From positions 186,001 to 250,000 of the forward strand of contig NZ_JACJKN010000002.1 of NCBI RefSeq assembly GCF_016900775.1: a DNA stretch of 64,000 nt. Direction: 5' to 3'. The notes under the pieces were generated by a model. That model saw only the letters and a program-made list of their open reading frames with translations, did no database searches and had not been told where the DNA came from. Source of the DNA: Olsenella uli. GTDB taxonomy: Bacteria > Actinomycetota > Coriobacteriia > Coriobacteriales > Atopobiaceae. The translations under genes were made by a program, and so were the position numbers. How positions within the stretch are numbered: position 1 is the first letter of the stretch; every line of letters starts with the position of its first letter. This document shows positions 50,823 through 58,927 of this stretch, in pieces.

Positions 50823-52223
50823 ATGACGTATGCCACCGCTCCGATTTTGCACCGCAGGCTCGCCCCGCTCGTTCTTCTCGCCATAGTGACCGTTCTTGTC
50901 CTCGGGAGTTGCGGCAACCTGGGGGAGTTCGACGAGAGGGATGTCGCCAGGCAGGCGGAGCAGTATTACGCCGAGAAGTACGGTGACAACGCCCACGTGG
51001 TCGACGTCTGGGAGGACCGGTCGTACGCCCTGTTTGGCTACCAGTCGTCCGGTCGGGCGTTCTGCACCATGAGCGACGGTCAGACGGTGCTCGTGGACTT
51101 TGAGGACGGCGTCGTTGGCGACAACCGGCAGCAGGACGAGGTCACGGCAGCCTACGAGCAGCGCTTCCGCGAGGAGCTCGAGGGTTGCTGCGAGCGCCTG
51201 GGGGACGCGGGCTGCGACGTTGCATCCGTGACTGTGAACGGCGTCCCGCTTGAGGAGGACGGCTTCTTTGAGGGGTGCATCTCGACGTACTACTGGCCGG
51301 AGGATCAAGCTGGCGAGAAGAACGGCGAGGTCGAGACGACCGTGGAGCAGAGCGCCTCGTTCTTCTACGCGCGCTACACGGGCGACGACAGCTTCTTCGA
51401 GCAAGAGGCCTCGCGCGTCAGCCTGGGTGTGCCGTACGTTGAGATTGAGCTCTCCGGTGCGGACGCGGACTACGCGGACGGCTTCCCGACGGACGTTCCC
51501 GAGACGCCCGCGTGGGTGGCGCCCATCGAGGGGGCGTGCCGCGCGCTGCTTCCTCTGACGGATGGGGACGCGGAGACGCGGGTGGTTGTCTACCAGGCCG
51601 GGTGTCGCGATGGGGTGCCCGAAGACACCGACGCCGCCGTTCTCAGCGACGCGGAGAACGGCAAGCTCGGCGAGCTCAGTCCCTTTGACGATAGTGATAC
51701 GGGTGCCGATGACATTGGCAGCTGGCTCATCGTGGAGTGGTTCCCCGTGGGCAAGGGCGTTTACGTCACCTCCGACGAGTGCGGCGTGCGTCTGCGCACG
51801 GGTGATGTGGAGCTGGAGACCGTGGAGAGTCCCGTCTCGCTGGAGGAACTCCAGGAGAGTGGGAGCCTCGAGCGCTTTGACGAGCGCGAGTTCGCACCGG
51901 CGGCCTTTGAGGCCTATAGCCTGGCGGTGGCCCCGGACCTCTTTGCGCGTTTGCCGGAAAGCGTGCGGGACAAAGGTTGGTTTAACATCAGGTTGGCGTA
52001 TGACAACCAGGACCCGCAGACGGGCCTTGCGGAGCTGGGCGTCACGCCGGGCGGCCTTGCGCCCACGCTCTATCGGGTCGAGAAGAACCCCGCCGCCGAG
52101 GACGTCGACAGCGCTCCTCCCTACGAGGTGATCGCGATGCGGACGGAGACGCTGGCGAACGGCTTTCAGTACAGCGAGCCTGAGCTGTTTGCTGACGCGC
52201 CCACGCTTCTCGTGCGAATGTAG
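50823..52223 (+). CDS. Predicted lipoprotein of unknown function
   Basis: A 466-residue protein. ATG 50823 follows GGGAGG; an upstream in-frame ATG lacks a ribosome site. The signal LAPLVLLAIVTVLVLGSC ends in a lipobox Cys, and its codons contain an exact reverse 12-mer (50871-50882). The mature part is acidic and Glu/Asp/Tyr-rich (YYAEKYGDNAHVVDVWEDRS; QSASFFYARYTGDDSFFEQE) with no family I recognise. Another exact 12-mer lies mid-gene (51312-51323). Likely surface-anchored. Confidence 0.65.
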   Translation: MTYATAPILHRRLAPLVLLAIVTVLVLGSCGNLGEFDERDVARQAEQYYAEKYGDNAHVVDVWEDRSYALFGYQSSGRAFCTMSDGQTVLVDFEDGVVGDNRQQDEVTAAYEQRFREELEGCCERLGDAGCDVASVTVNGVPLEEDGFFEGCISTYYWPEDQAGEKNGEVETTVEQSASFFYARYTGDDSFFEQEASRVSLGVPYVEIELSGADADYADGFPTDVPETPAWVAPIEGACRALLPLTDGDAETRVVVYQAGCRDGVPEDTDAAVLSDAENGKLGELSPFDDSDTGADDIGSWLIVEWFPVGKGVYVTSDECGVRLRTGDVELETVESPVSLEELQESGSLERFDEREFAPAAFEAYSLAVAPDLFARLPESVRDKGWFNIRLAYDNQDPQTGLAELGVTPGGLAPTLYRVEKNPAAEDVDSAPPYEVIAMRTETLANGFQYSEPELFADAPTLLVRM

Positions 52224-52298
52224 GTGCTGGGTCTGGGCGAGGCGCTTCCCGCTGGCAACCGTACTGGCTGTACTCACGGATGACTAAACATATGAGAA

Positions 52299-52330
52299 TT
52301 GGGCGCATCATTCATGGGTATACAATATAC
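52299..52330 (+). promoter_or_regulatory. Promoter and palindrome of the DinJ-YafQ pair
   Basis: TTGGGC (52299-52304), 16 bases, TACAAT (52321-52326). GTATA-caa-TATAC (52318-52330) is a perfect 5-bp palindrome over the -10, a plausible antitoxin operator. AAGGAG precedes ATG 52363. Confidence 0.55.
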
Positions 52331-52362
52331 GACAAAGTAGGACGTTGTAGTAAGGAGTAGCC

Positions 52363-52647
52363 ATGGCCACCGCAGCTGCGACCGAGTCCATCTCTGCGAA
52401 GCTTCGCAAGGACGAGAAGGACCGCTTCTCCATGATCTGCGATGAGATCGGCACCTCTCCGAGCAATGCAATCCGTATGTTCGTGTCTGCGTTCAACCGT
52501 CGAGGAGGCTTCCCGTTTGATCCGTCTAATCCGTACGGGTTCAGCCAGGAGACGCTTGCTGCGATGGATGATGCTGTGACGGGCAGGAACCTCTCAGGTC
52601 CCTATCACACCGTCAAGGAGGCAATGGCCGCGCTCGACGAGGAGTAG
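52363..52647 (+). CDS. RelB/DinJ-family antitoxin
   Basis: A 94-residue protein. The N terminus ESISAKLRKDEKDRFSMICD and IGTSPSNAIRMFVSAFNRRG form the ribbon-helix-helix seen in DinJ; the C-terminal YHTVKEAMAALDEE helix would bind the toxin. Three bases before the YafQ-type gene. Confidence 0.85.
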   Translation: MATAAATESISAKLRKDEKDRFSMICDEIGTSPSNAIRMFVSAFNRRGGFPFDPSNPYGFSQETLAAMDDAVTGRNLSGPYHTVKEAMAALDEE

Positions 52648-52650
52648 GCC

Positions 52651-52929
52651 ATGTTGGAGCTGAGGTTCACTGCCAAGTTCAAGAAGGACTACAAGCGCGT
52701 GAAGAGGCAGGGCAAGGACCTTTCGAAGCTCGAGCGGACCCTTGAGACGCTTGTTCGGGGAGAGGCGCTTCCCGATGCGATGCGCGACCATTCGCTCGGT
52801 GGGACATATCGCGGTCATCGCGAGTGCCACATCGAGCCTGACTGGCTGCTCATCTATCGCGTGGACGAGGAGGGGCTTGTGCTCGTTGCTACGAGGACGG
52901 GAAGCCATAGCGAGTTGTTGAGGTTGTAG
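52651..52929 (+). CDS. YafQ-family mRNA interferase toxin
   Basis: A 92-residue RelE-fold protein: FTAKFKKDYKRVKRQGKD, DHSLGGTYRGHRECHIEPDW, LLIYRV and the C-terminal TGSHSELLRL contain the His/Asp residues used by YafQ for ribosome-dependent mRNA cleavage. The stop is 29 bases before the large repeat protein. Confidence 0.88.
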   Translation: MLELRFTAKFKKDYKRVKRQGKDLSKLERTLETLVRGEALPDAMRDHSLGGTYRGHRECHIEPDWLLIYRVDEEGLVLVATRTGSHSELLRL

Positions 52930-52958
52930 CGACGCCAGAATGTCACGGAGGAGATGGC

Positions 52959-55900
52959 ATGGGAGAGCTGGGTTCGACTCTTCGAGGAAAAGCAATAACT
53001 GGGGTGATTGATTGGGGTATTGCTGGAATAAAGAAAGTAAAACAGCAGAATGAGATTAAAGGATTACTCGGGGACCAACAGCTCCGTGCCGCGATGATGG
53101 GACAAAATGTACTTGCAGAAAAGTTCGGCAACGAAATAGAGGCTCAGGAGCTTATTGCAAATCTTGCTCTAAAAAAGATAAAGAGAAATGAGGCAATAGC
53201 ACTTTTCCTCGGTAAAGATGCTAATACTACTGCGTTTGATATAGTAAAAGACTTTTGTGATGAGATAGATCGTATCCTCTCGTCAGATACTGACTCTCAC
53301 GCCGACGTGAGGGCATTAAGGATTGTCGAGGAGAGTAGTCAGGATATCCGGAGAATTGCGGATGAGCTCGCAGCTAATCGTCAGAATGAAACTGCCCAGC
53401 TAGCGCTCCTTGCTGTTGTGATTCACTCTGTTGAGTCCGAGGAGTCTGATGTTGAGTATCTTGCTCGTTTGTCGCACGACATCGAGTCTTCTCTTGCGTC
53501 GAGATATCTGAATGCCTATACATCGCTTTGCTGCGGTAATTTGCCAGACTTGGAACAGTTGAATGATATTACTGGGCACAATGAGCTCATTCTTGCTCTT
53601 GCCGCTGTTGCTATCAGCGCAAATGAATTGGAATTTGCAGAAAAAGTTCTCAGCATCTGTTCATTTAATGCCGAACCCATTATCGCAGTCATTCAAGCGC
53701 TAATTGACACGCCTGGGCAAATCTACGGACAGATTGAGCTTGATAGAAGTGTCTCAAGCTGCGTGGAGCCGCTAATTAACCTGATCAACTTTGAGCATTT
53801 GTATAAAGAGGGTGCTTTTCAGGCTGCTGCTAAGTATGCAGAAGACGCTGAAATTGCGTGGAACCCCATTGCAATCGAAGAGCGCTGCATATCTGAACTC
53901 ATCTCGGCGGCAGTTTTGGATGATGATGACTTAGGTGCGAAAATCGAAGACGAGATTGGAAGATTCAAATCGTGGTTTCCAAGTGATTTGGCAGCTCAGT
54001 TCAAAAGAGCCCTTTCACTGTCTTTTTTTCGATTGAACGCCGATAAGGTGCGGGAGTTGATTGGAAAGCTGCCGGACGACCTATCGGCTTTTGCAGATGA
54101 TGCGAGAAAAGAGCTGGAGCTTAAAGAGTGTGTCGATCCGAGAATGGCTCGGGACATTCTTATCTGGGCCGAGGCGAGGAACAACCCCGTGCTTTTGACT
54201 GATGCGGCTATTGCGCTAATCGGGCTGGATGCTGATGCGCGCTCAGAAATACTCGAGATATTCGAGCGGTGTTCCGATTGGGCAATTCCGAACGTAGGAA
54301 CACTTCGTTATTATGCCGAGATTATTGACCCGGACGTGTCTTATGAAAAGTACTGTAAATACGGGAAGGGGATGGGGGAGAATCCTACATTCCACCTGAT
54401 TGCTTATGCAAAATTCCACGATGCCTTACCGGATATTGCGACCCGTCATATTGAGCGCGCGATTTCAATCATGAAGGAGCCTACAGCTGCCAAGGATTTA
54501 CTTAGTTCATCAATTTGGGTTCCCTATCTATATGAGGGTGGGAGATCCGCGGAAATTAGACAAATTGTTGAAGGGGTTCTTCCTATCGCTCCGTATGACC
54601 ACCTAATCTCCTTTTTCAGCGCACTTAGTGGATGCAACAATGCCGAAGGTTTTATTGATGATTTAGTGGAGTCGATGGCAAGTTCATCATTTTGGGATCC
54701 ACGGGTTGCCGAACTTGTGGTGCGGCATCTTGCGATGCGCGGAAGAATCGATGTGGCAGGACCGGTTGCAAACGCATTCTTTAAAACGAGGCCTAGCGAG
54801 CTGCTTGCCGAAATAGTGATCGAATGGGCTTGCGAATCAAGTGTTGACCCGAACGAAGGTGTTGTCGCTTTTCTTCGACAGGTGGACACCAGTCAGTCAA
54901 ATTTGTCCCTTGCTGGATACTATCGAGAGAAAGGTGATAGGTCGACGAGTGATGCGCTGCTTGTCAGAGCTGTGTTCAGCGATGGTGAGCCATCGTCGCG
55001 TGCGCTTGTTTGTTATGCATTCAACCACGCTTCCGATAACGATGAGGCTGTCGAGAGAATTGACGAGAACTGTTACGCGGTTCTCTCCTCAAATGATGGG
55101 GAAGAGAGGACGCTCCTCTTTCTTGATAATCTCTCGGCAGTAAAAGAAGAGGGGGTTTCCAACTCTATTGGAAGCCTATTTACTGTTCAGTCGAAAGAGT
55201 TTATTGGTCTTAAGTGGCTGCGACTGGGAGATGTGTGCCAGATCAATGGCGTAAAACTGACAGTCACAGAGATTGGGAAAGTGGGATCGTTGCTGTGTAG
55301 GGCGGGATTTGCTGAGCTGGAAGAGCATCCTGAAAGCGCAGTTAAAATATTCTCGATCGATGAGCTTTCTGATTACGTAAAAACGGCATCAGAACAGGCC
55401 GCCGCAAAAGATCGTATGTACAAAGATGGAATTAAAACAGATAAGGGATGCATTTATCTCGGAATCGAGACGGGTGCTATTGTAGCGGGCGAACAGAGGC
55501 GCCTTGAGTTTCTTGGCGAGGTGATATGCAACCCGAATTATCCTTATCGTAAAAACCCTATAAGCAGGAATTCCCAAATTGATGAGGATGATAATTTCAT
55601 AATTTCATATAATGCCGCCGTGGTGCTTTCGTTTTTGGACTTACCTCCAGAGGTTTTGAATGAGGTCAGGAAAAAGAGCTTCATCTCGAAAAGTACAGCA
55701 AATAAGCTAAAGAAAGATATCAACTCTCTTCTAGAAGAGGCATTTCGATCTGCTGGGAAGCTCGGATACATTGGACAAGGGCCTGTCTTTTTTGAGTACG
55801 ACGACAGCACACGTCAGATGCTAAAGGACAGATGGCTGCCGGCGCTCAGTTTAATTTCAGCCCTGGAAACGCTCGAGCCAGTACTCGATATTTCAAAGGA

Positions 55901-56264
55901 TTGCGTTCCTAGATTGCCATTTAAAAATGAGGCAATTGATATCGAAACGGCAAGAAAGCACAACCTAGTATACGTTACCGAAGATTATGTTGAGTCACAG
56001 ATATGTGATGCAATCGGCAGCGTTAGGCGTTGTGGAGTGACCATGATGTTGGCATGCATGGGAAGCTTCGAGTATGTTTTCACCGAGTATGCAAAGAAGA
56101 TGATCAAGTGGGGGGCTGAGCCTCCAATTGAAGAGGATTTGGTTGCAGCATATCAATATGCGTGTATAAGCGCGCTTAGTCGCCTCGGAGCTACAGAGCG
56201 TAGTGAGGAATTGACCTCCTCTGATGAAGGGTCCCTTAATGACTCCGGTTCATTAGATTGCTAA
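52959..56264 (+). CDS. Large helical-repeat protein with GreA/B-C-like and PIN-like regions (candidate defence effector)
   Basis: A 1101-residue protein with GGAGGAG before ATG 52959. Base composition is clearly less G+C-rich than flanking genes, suggesting transfer. Residues ~1-140 are helical and amphipathic (QQLRAAMMGQNVLAEKFGNE; RIVEESSQDIRRIADELA). Residues ~140-720 look like TPR/HEAT-type helical repeats. Residues ~734-790 (FTVQSKEFIGLKWLRLGDVC...) resemble a GreA/GreB C-terminal domain. Residues ~870-1060 (NFIISYNAAVVLSFLDLP; EAIDIETARKHNLVYVTEDY) resemble the PIN of TPR-GreAB-C-PIN conflict proteins, though the first PIN aspartate is not evident. No family name can be assigned without searches. 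Confidence 0.55.
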   Translation: MGELGSTLRGKAITGVIDWGIAGIKKVKQQNEIKGLLGDQQLRAAMMGQNVLAEKFGNEIEAQELIANLALKKIKRNEAIALFLGKDANTTAFDIVKDFCDEIDRILSSDTDSHADVRALRIVEESSQDIRRIADELAANRQNETAQLALLAVVIHSVESEESDVEYLARLSHDIESSLASRYLNAYTSLCCGNLPDLEQLNDITGHNELILALAAVAISANELEFAEKVLSICSFNAEPIIAVIQALIDTPGQIYGQIELDRSVSSCVEPLINLINFEHLYKEGAFQAAAKYAEDAEIAWNPIAIEERCISELISAAVLDDDDLGAKIEDEIGRFKSWFPSDLAAQFKRALSLSFFRLNADKVRELIGKLPDDLSAFADDARKELELKECVDPRMARDILIWAEARNNPVLLTDAAIALIGLDADARSEILEIFERCSDWAIPNVGTLRYYAEIIDPDVSYEKYCKYGKGMGENPTFHLIAYAKFHDALPDIATRHIERAISIMKEPTAAKDLLSSSIWVPYLYEGGRSAEIRQIVEGVLPIAPYDHLISFFSALSGCNNAEGFIDDLVESMASSSFWDPRVAELVVRHLAMRGRIDVAGPVANAFFKTRPSELLAEIVIEWACESSVDPNEGVVAFLRQVDTSQSNLSLAGYYREKGDRSTSDALLVRAVFSDGEPSSRALVCYAFNHASDNDEAVERIDENCYAVLSSNDGEERTLLFLDNLSAVKEEGVSNSIGSLFTVQSKEFIGLKWLRLGDVCQINGVKLTVTEIGKVGSLLCRAGFAELEEHPESAVKIFSIDELSDYVKTASEQAAAKDRMYKDGIKTDKGCIYLGIETGAIVAGEQRRLEFLGEVICNPNYPYRKNPISRNSQIDEDDNFIISYNAAVVLSFLDLPPEVLNEVRKKSFISKSTANKLKKDINSLLEEAFRSAGKLGYIGQGPVFFEYDDSTRQMLKDRWLPALSLISALETLEPVLDISKDCVPRLPFKNEAIDIETARKHNLVYVTEDYVESQICDAIGSVRRCGVTMMLACMGSFEYVFTEYAKKMIKWGAEPPIEEDLVAAYQYACISALSRLGATERSEELTSSDEGSLNDSGSLDC

Positions 56265-56330
56265 GCCTCTGTTGGACCAAATTCTTGCGGCCTATTTACG
56301 TTTAATCGTTGAAACGGGGGTAGAGGAAAC

Positions 56331-57662
56331 GTGGGTAAAAGAATGAGTGTCGGAATCGAGGACGCCATGGCTGTCAACAGCGCTGCTACCCAAGAAATCA
56401 CCGTCATCAAAGACGAGCACGGCCTCCTTTTCCTCGGCGACCCCAAGGAGATCAAGGCTTGGCTCGACGATTGTGGCCTTGCCTCTCGCGAGTTTGCGAC
56501 CAAGGCGCTGAGGACCGGTGGCTCCGCCGTGCAAACGGCAGCCAAGGTGTCCTCGGAGTCCGGTCGTTGGGTGAAGCTCACCAAGGACTCCGCCAAGCTT
56601 CTCGAGAAGTACGGCAAGGCGGGTGCCATACAACCCGGTGTGGTGCAGAAGTCAAATGGTCAGATCGTCAAGTGGCTCAGGTTTGAGAGCCCGAGCCAGC
56701 TCTTCTCTCCTGCCATGGCGACGGGCGTTGCCGGGATGATGACCCAGATGGCGCTCGAGCAGGCTATCCAGGAGATCACGGACTACCTCAAGAGCATCGA
56801 TGAGAAGGTCGGAGACCTCCTTCAAGACCAGAAGGACCAGACCGTGGCCGACCTCATCGGGGTGGTCTTTGAGGTGGATGAGGCCGCGGCAATCAGGGAC
56901 AAGACGGGCACATTGAGCGATGCCGCCTGGTCAAAGCTTGCCCCGTGTGCCCAGACGACAAGTCGGGCGCTCGGATATGCCCTGACCAAGCTCCACGGCA
57001 TCTCGGACAAGCTCTCACGCGCCGAGTCTGTCGATAAGATCGAGCACGTGTTGGATACCGCGAAGGACGACGTGCCCACGTGGCTCGTCATGGTCTCGAG
57101 GGCAGTGCAGACGAGGGACAAGCTCTCGGTCATCGAGTTGGAACGCGCCTACACCGAGCTTCCTGAGGTGCTCGAGGAGCATCGCATGGGAATCGTGGAG
57201 GCAAGACGAGAGCGCCTTGGCAAGGTCAAGGCCAGGATCGATGCCCTTCGCGAGGTGCTCGAACTGTCGGCGGGCAGGGTCAGGGAGGAGAAGCTCCTCC
57301 ACCCCTTTGCCGTGGACGACGTTCTCGAAACTCTCAATTCGCTGATGGAGCAGACCAGCCAGTTCTCCAAGGGGCTCGATATCGAGATGGACGAAAAGGT
57401 TATCGAGCGAGCTCCGGAGTGGCTTGACGTTGCCGGGAAGTTTGCCGGCGACGTTGCCTCGGGCGCCGCTAGCGGTACACAGCAACTTGGCGGTGCGATT
57501 GCCTATGGAGCGGGAGCTCTGGGCGAGGCAGCGGGGAAGGGCGCCGCTGGTCTAGGGGCTGCCATGGCTGACGGAGTCCAAGGGCTTGGCAAGGCCATAG
57601 GAAACGTTAATCTCAAGAAGGCTGCGGAGTCGCTTCCGTTCAAGCTTCTGTTCGGTAAGTAA
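56331..57662 (+). CDS. Helical protein with glycine-rich tail, partner of the repeat protein (unknown)
   Basis: A 443-residue protein, GTG 56331 with AGAGGA upstream (ATG 56343 possible). The N terminus ITVIKDEHGLLFLGDPKEIK is globular. It is followed by a mildly hydrophobic stretch (MATGVAGMMTQMALEQAI) and long helices likely to coil (DQKDQTVADLIGVVFEVDEA; RRERLGKVKARIDALREVLE). The last ~90 residues are glycine/alanine-rich (GAASGTQQLGGAIAYGAGAL, GLGAAMADGVQGLGKAIGN). Two long helices plus a hydrophobic segment recall alpha-pore-forming toxins, but this is only shape reasoning. Return of G+C-rich codons suggests a different origin from its left neighbour. Confidence 0.5.
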   Translation: MGKRMSVGIEDAMAVNSAATQEITVIKDEHGLLFLGDPKEIKAWLDDCGLASREFATKALRTGGSAVQTAAKVSSESGRWVKLTKDSAKLLEKYGKAGAIQPGVVQKSNGQIVKWLRFESPSQLFSPAMATGVAGMMTQMALEQAIQEITDYLKSIDEKVGDLLQDQKDQTVADLIGVVFEVDEAAAIRDKTGTLSDAAWSKLAPCAQTTSRALGYALTKLHGISDKLSRAESVDKIEHVLDTAKDDVPTWLVMVSRAVQTRDKLSVIELERAYTELPEVLEEHRMGIVEARRERLGKVKARIDALREVLELSAGRVREEKLLHPFAVDDVLETLNSLMEQTSQFSKGLDIEMDEKVIERAPEWLDVAGKFAGDVASGAASGTQQLGGAIAYGAGALGEAAGKGAAGLGAAMADGVQGLGKAIGNVNLKKAAESLPFKLLFGK

Positions 57663-57808
57663 CGGATGGAATGAATTATGTTGATGAATGATGTCCCTGC
57701 TGCGTGCCACTCGAATGTCATCCTTAGTACACCTGGCTTGTCCTCTGCTGAGCTGCCTCTTGATTCGAGTGTAAGAGCAGCACTGTATCTACAAGGGAGT
57801 TTCTATAG

Positions 57809-58432
57809 ATGAGCAGCGTGTTTAAAGAGCATGTGTTCCCGAAGTATAATGGCGAAGATGTAATGAAGCCTCAAATGAACGGCTTCGAAGACTCAACGCT
57901 GCGGGATTTCTCTCTTCTTGACACATCGGCATTAGTGAAGGACGAGCTTAAGGAAGAGCACTTTGAGAAAGAATTTATTTTCTCCTTTCTCAATGCGGCT
58001 AAGGAGCTTGCAGAAGCTGGACGAAGGGCAATTGACAAGCCCGGAATGTACATATTCTATAAGCACTCCTACGCCTTGCCAGTACTTTTTCTGGCTAGAC
58101 ACTGTATGGAGCTGTCAATAAAGAGGGCGATTAGAAGAAGTGGCTTTGAGCCCAAAAAGATTCACGGACTTAAGGAGCTCTGGGATTCCCTTGTATCGAG
58201 ATTTCCTCACCAGAGGAACCGTGAGGACAGGAGAGCAATTGCAAACATGGGCAGCTTTGTTGCTGCGATAGCATCTGTTGACAACAATGGGGTAAGTCTC
58301 CGATATCCAAAAGATAAAACTGGAGGCTTTACGCAAGACAGGCCGCTCTTCGTGAACAACGAACAGGTTGCAGCATATCTTGAGATGTTTGTCCGCCAAC
58401 TTGATTGTATTGACTTCGATTCTATAAGGTAA
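57809..58432 (+). CDS. HEPN-like protein (unknown)
   Basis: A 207-residue, A/T-richer gene. SYALPVLFLARHCMELSIKR followed by IHGLKELWDSLVSRF resembles the HEPN-type nucleotide-binding or ribonuclease fold, in which helices carrying an acidic/aromatic core precede an H-L-L motif. The canonical RxxxxH is not evident; the only clear His is in KKIHGLKEL. It lies 146 bases after the glycine-rich protein and before the type I R-M genes. A role in phage response is inferred from fold and neighbourhood only. Start ATG 57809 has AAGGGAG about 14 bases upstream, a loose fit. Confidence 0.5.
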   Translation: MSSVFKEHVFPKYNGEDVMKPQMNGFEDSTLRDFSLLDTSALVKDELKEEHFEKEFIFSFLNAAKELAEAGRRAIDKPGMYIFYKHSYALPVLFLARHCMELSIKRAIRRSGFEPKKIHGLKELWDSLVSRFPHQRNREDRRAIANMGSFVAAIASVDNNGVSLRYPKDKTGGFTQDRPLFVNNEQVAAYLEMFVRQLDCIDFDSIR

Positions 58433-58927
58433 ATCGTCTAGGATTGACTGTCATTAATACGGAGCATTACGAGTGGATAATGAATTCTCGTACTACCCTA
58501 TATGAAGGAGGTCCCCAAAAGAGCCTATGCCCCCCTCTTTCTCGCGGACGCAAGATGCGGACGCGCTGTTTTCCGCATCTGTAAGTTAAACGATCCGCTC
58601 TAGTTGCGTACCGGTTTCGAATTTGACGTGAAGTGTCAAAGAGTTGAAATAATGTCCAGGAGATAGCCTTTGGACATTGACTTTGACCTCCAGCTACCTG
58701 TCTGGACAACTCTTTTCAGATTCGGCGACATGTGTTTCGGACGCTTTGATAATTGTTATCTATTAAACTTAGAAGTAGCAATCTTCACCGGCGTCTCAGG
58801 TTGATGGTGAGACTCATTTCGAACGGATTTAGTGCGCTGATATAATATCAACTGCCAACAATTCGCGCGCCTTCTTCTGGATAAAAGATGGCCGCCTGGT
58901 TCTAATAAAGCGTTCGGAGCGTGAAGT
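58433..58927. other. A/T-richer gap ahead of the type I R-M genes, with hairpin and promoter
   Basis: A perfect hairpin AGATGCGGA (58553-58561)/TCCGCATCT (58572-58580), a palindrome GATAA-ttg-TTATC (58748-58760) and a consensus TATAAT (58841-58846), 82 bases before hsdM, are visible. A 5' TTTCGA at 58817-58822 is a weak -35. No tRNA, integrase or gene is convincing; a short minus ORF at 58467-58709 looks spurious. Confidence 0.45.

Noticed and set aside
49221-52277. 1018-codon minus-strand frame opposite agcS and the lipoprotein gene
   Set aside because: No recognisable domain; both plus-strand genes have starts, signals and family motifs.
58610-58640. GGTTTCGAATTTGAC, which resembles a tRNA T-loop
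   Set aside because: No acceptor stem, anticodon arm or D-loop could be placed around it.
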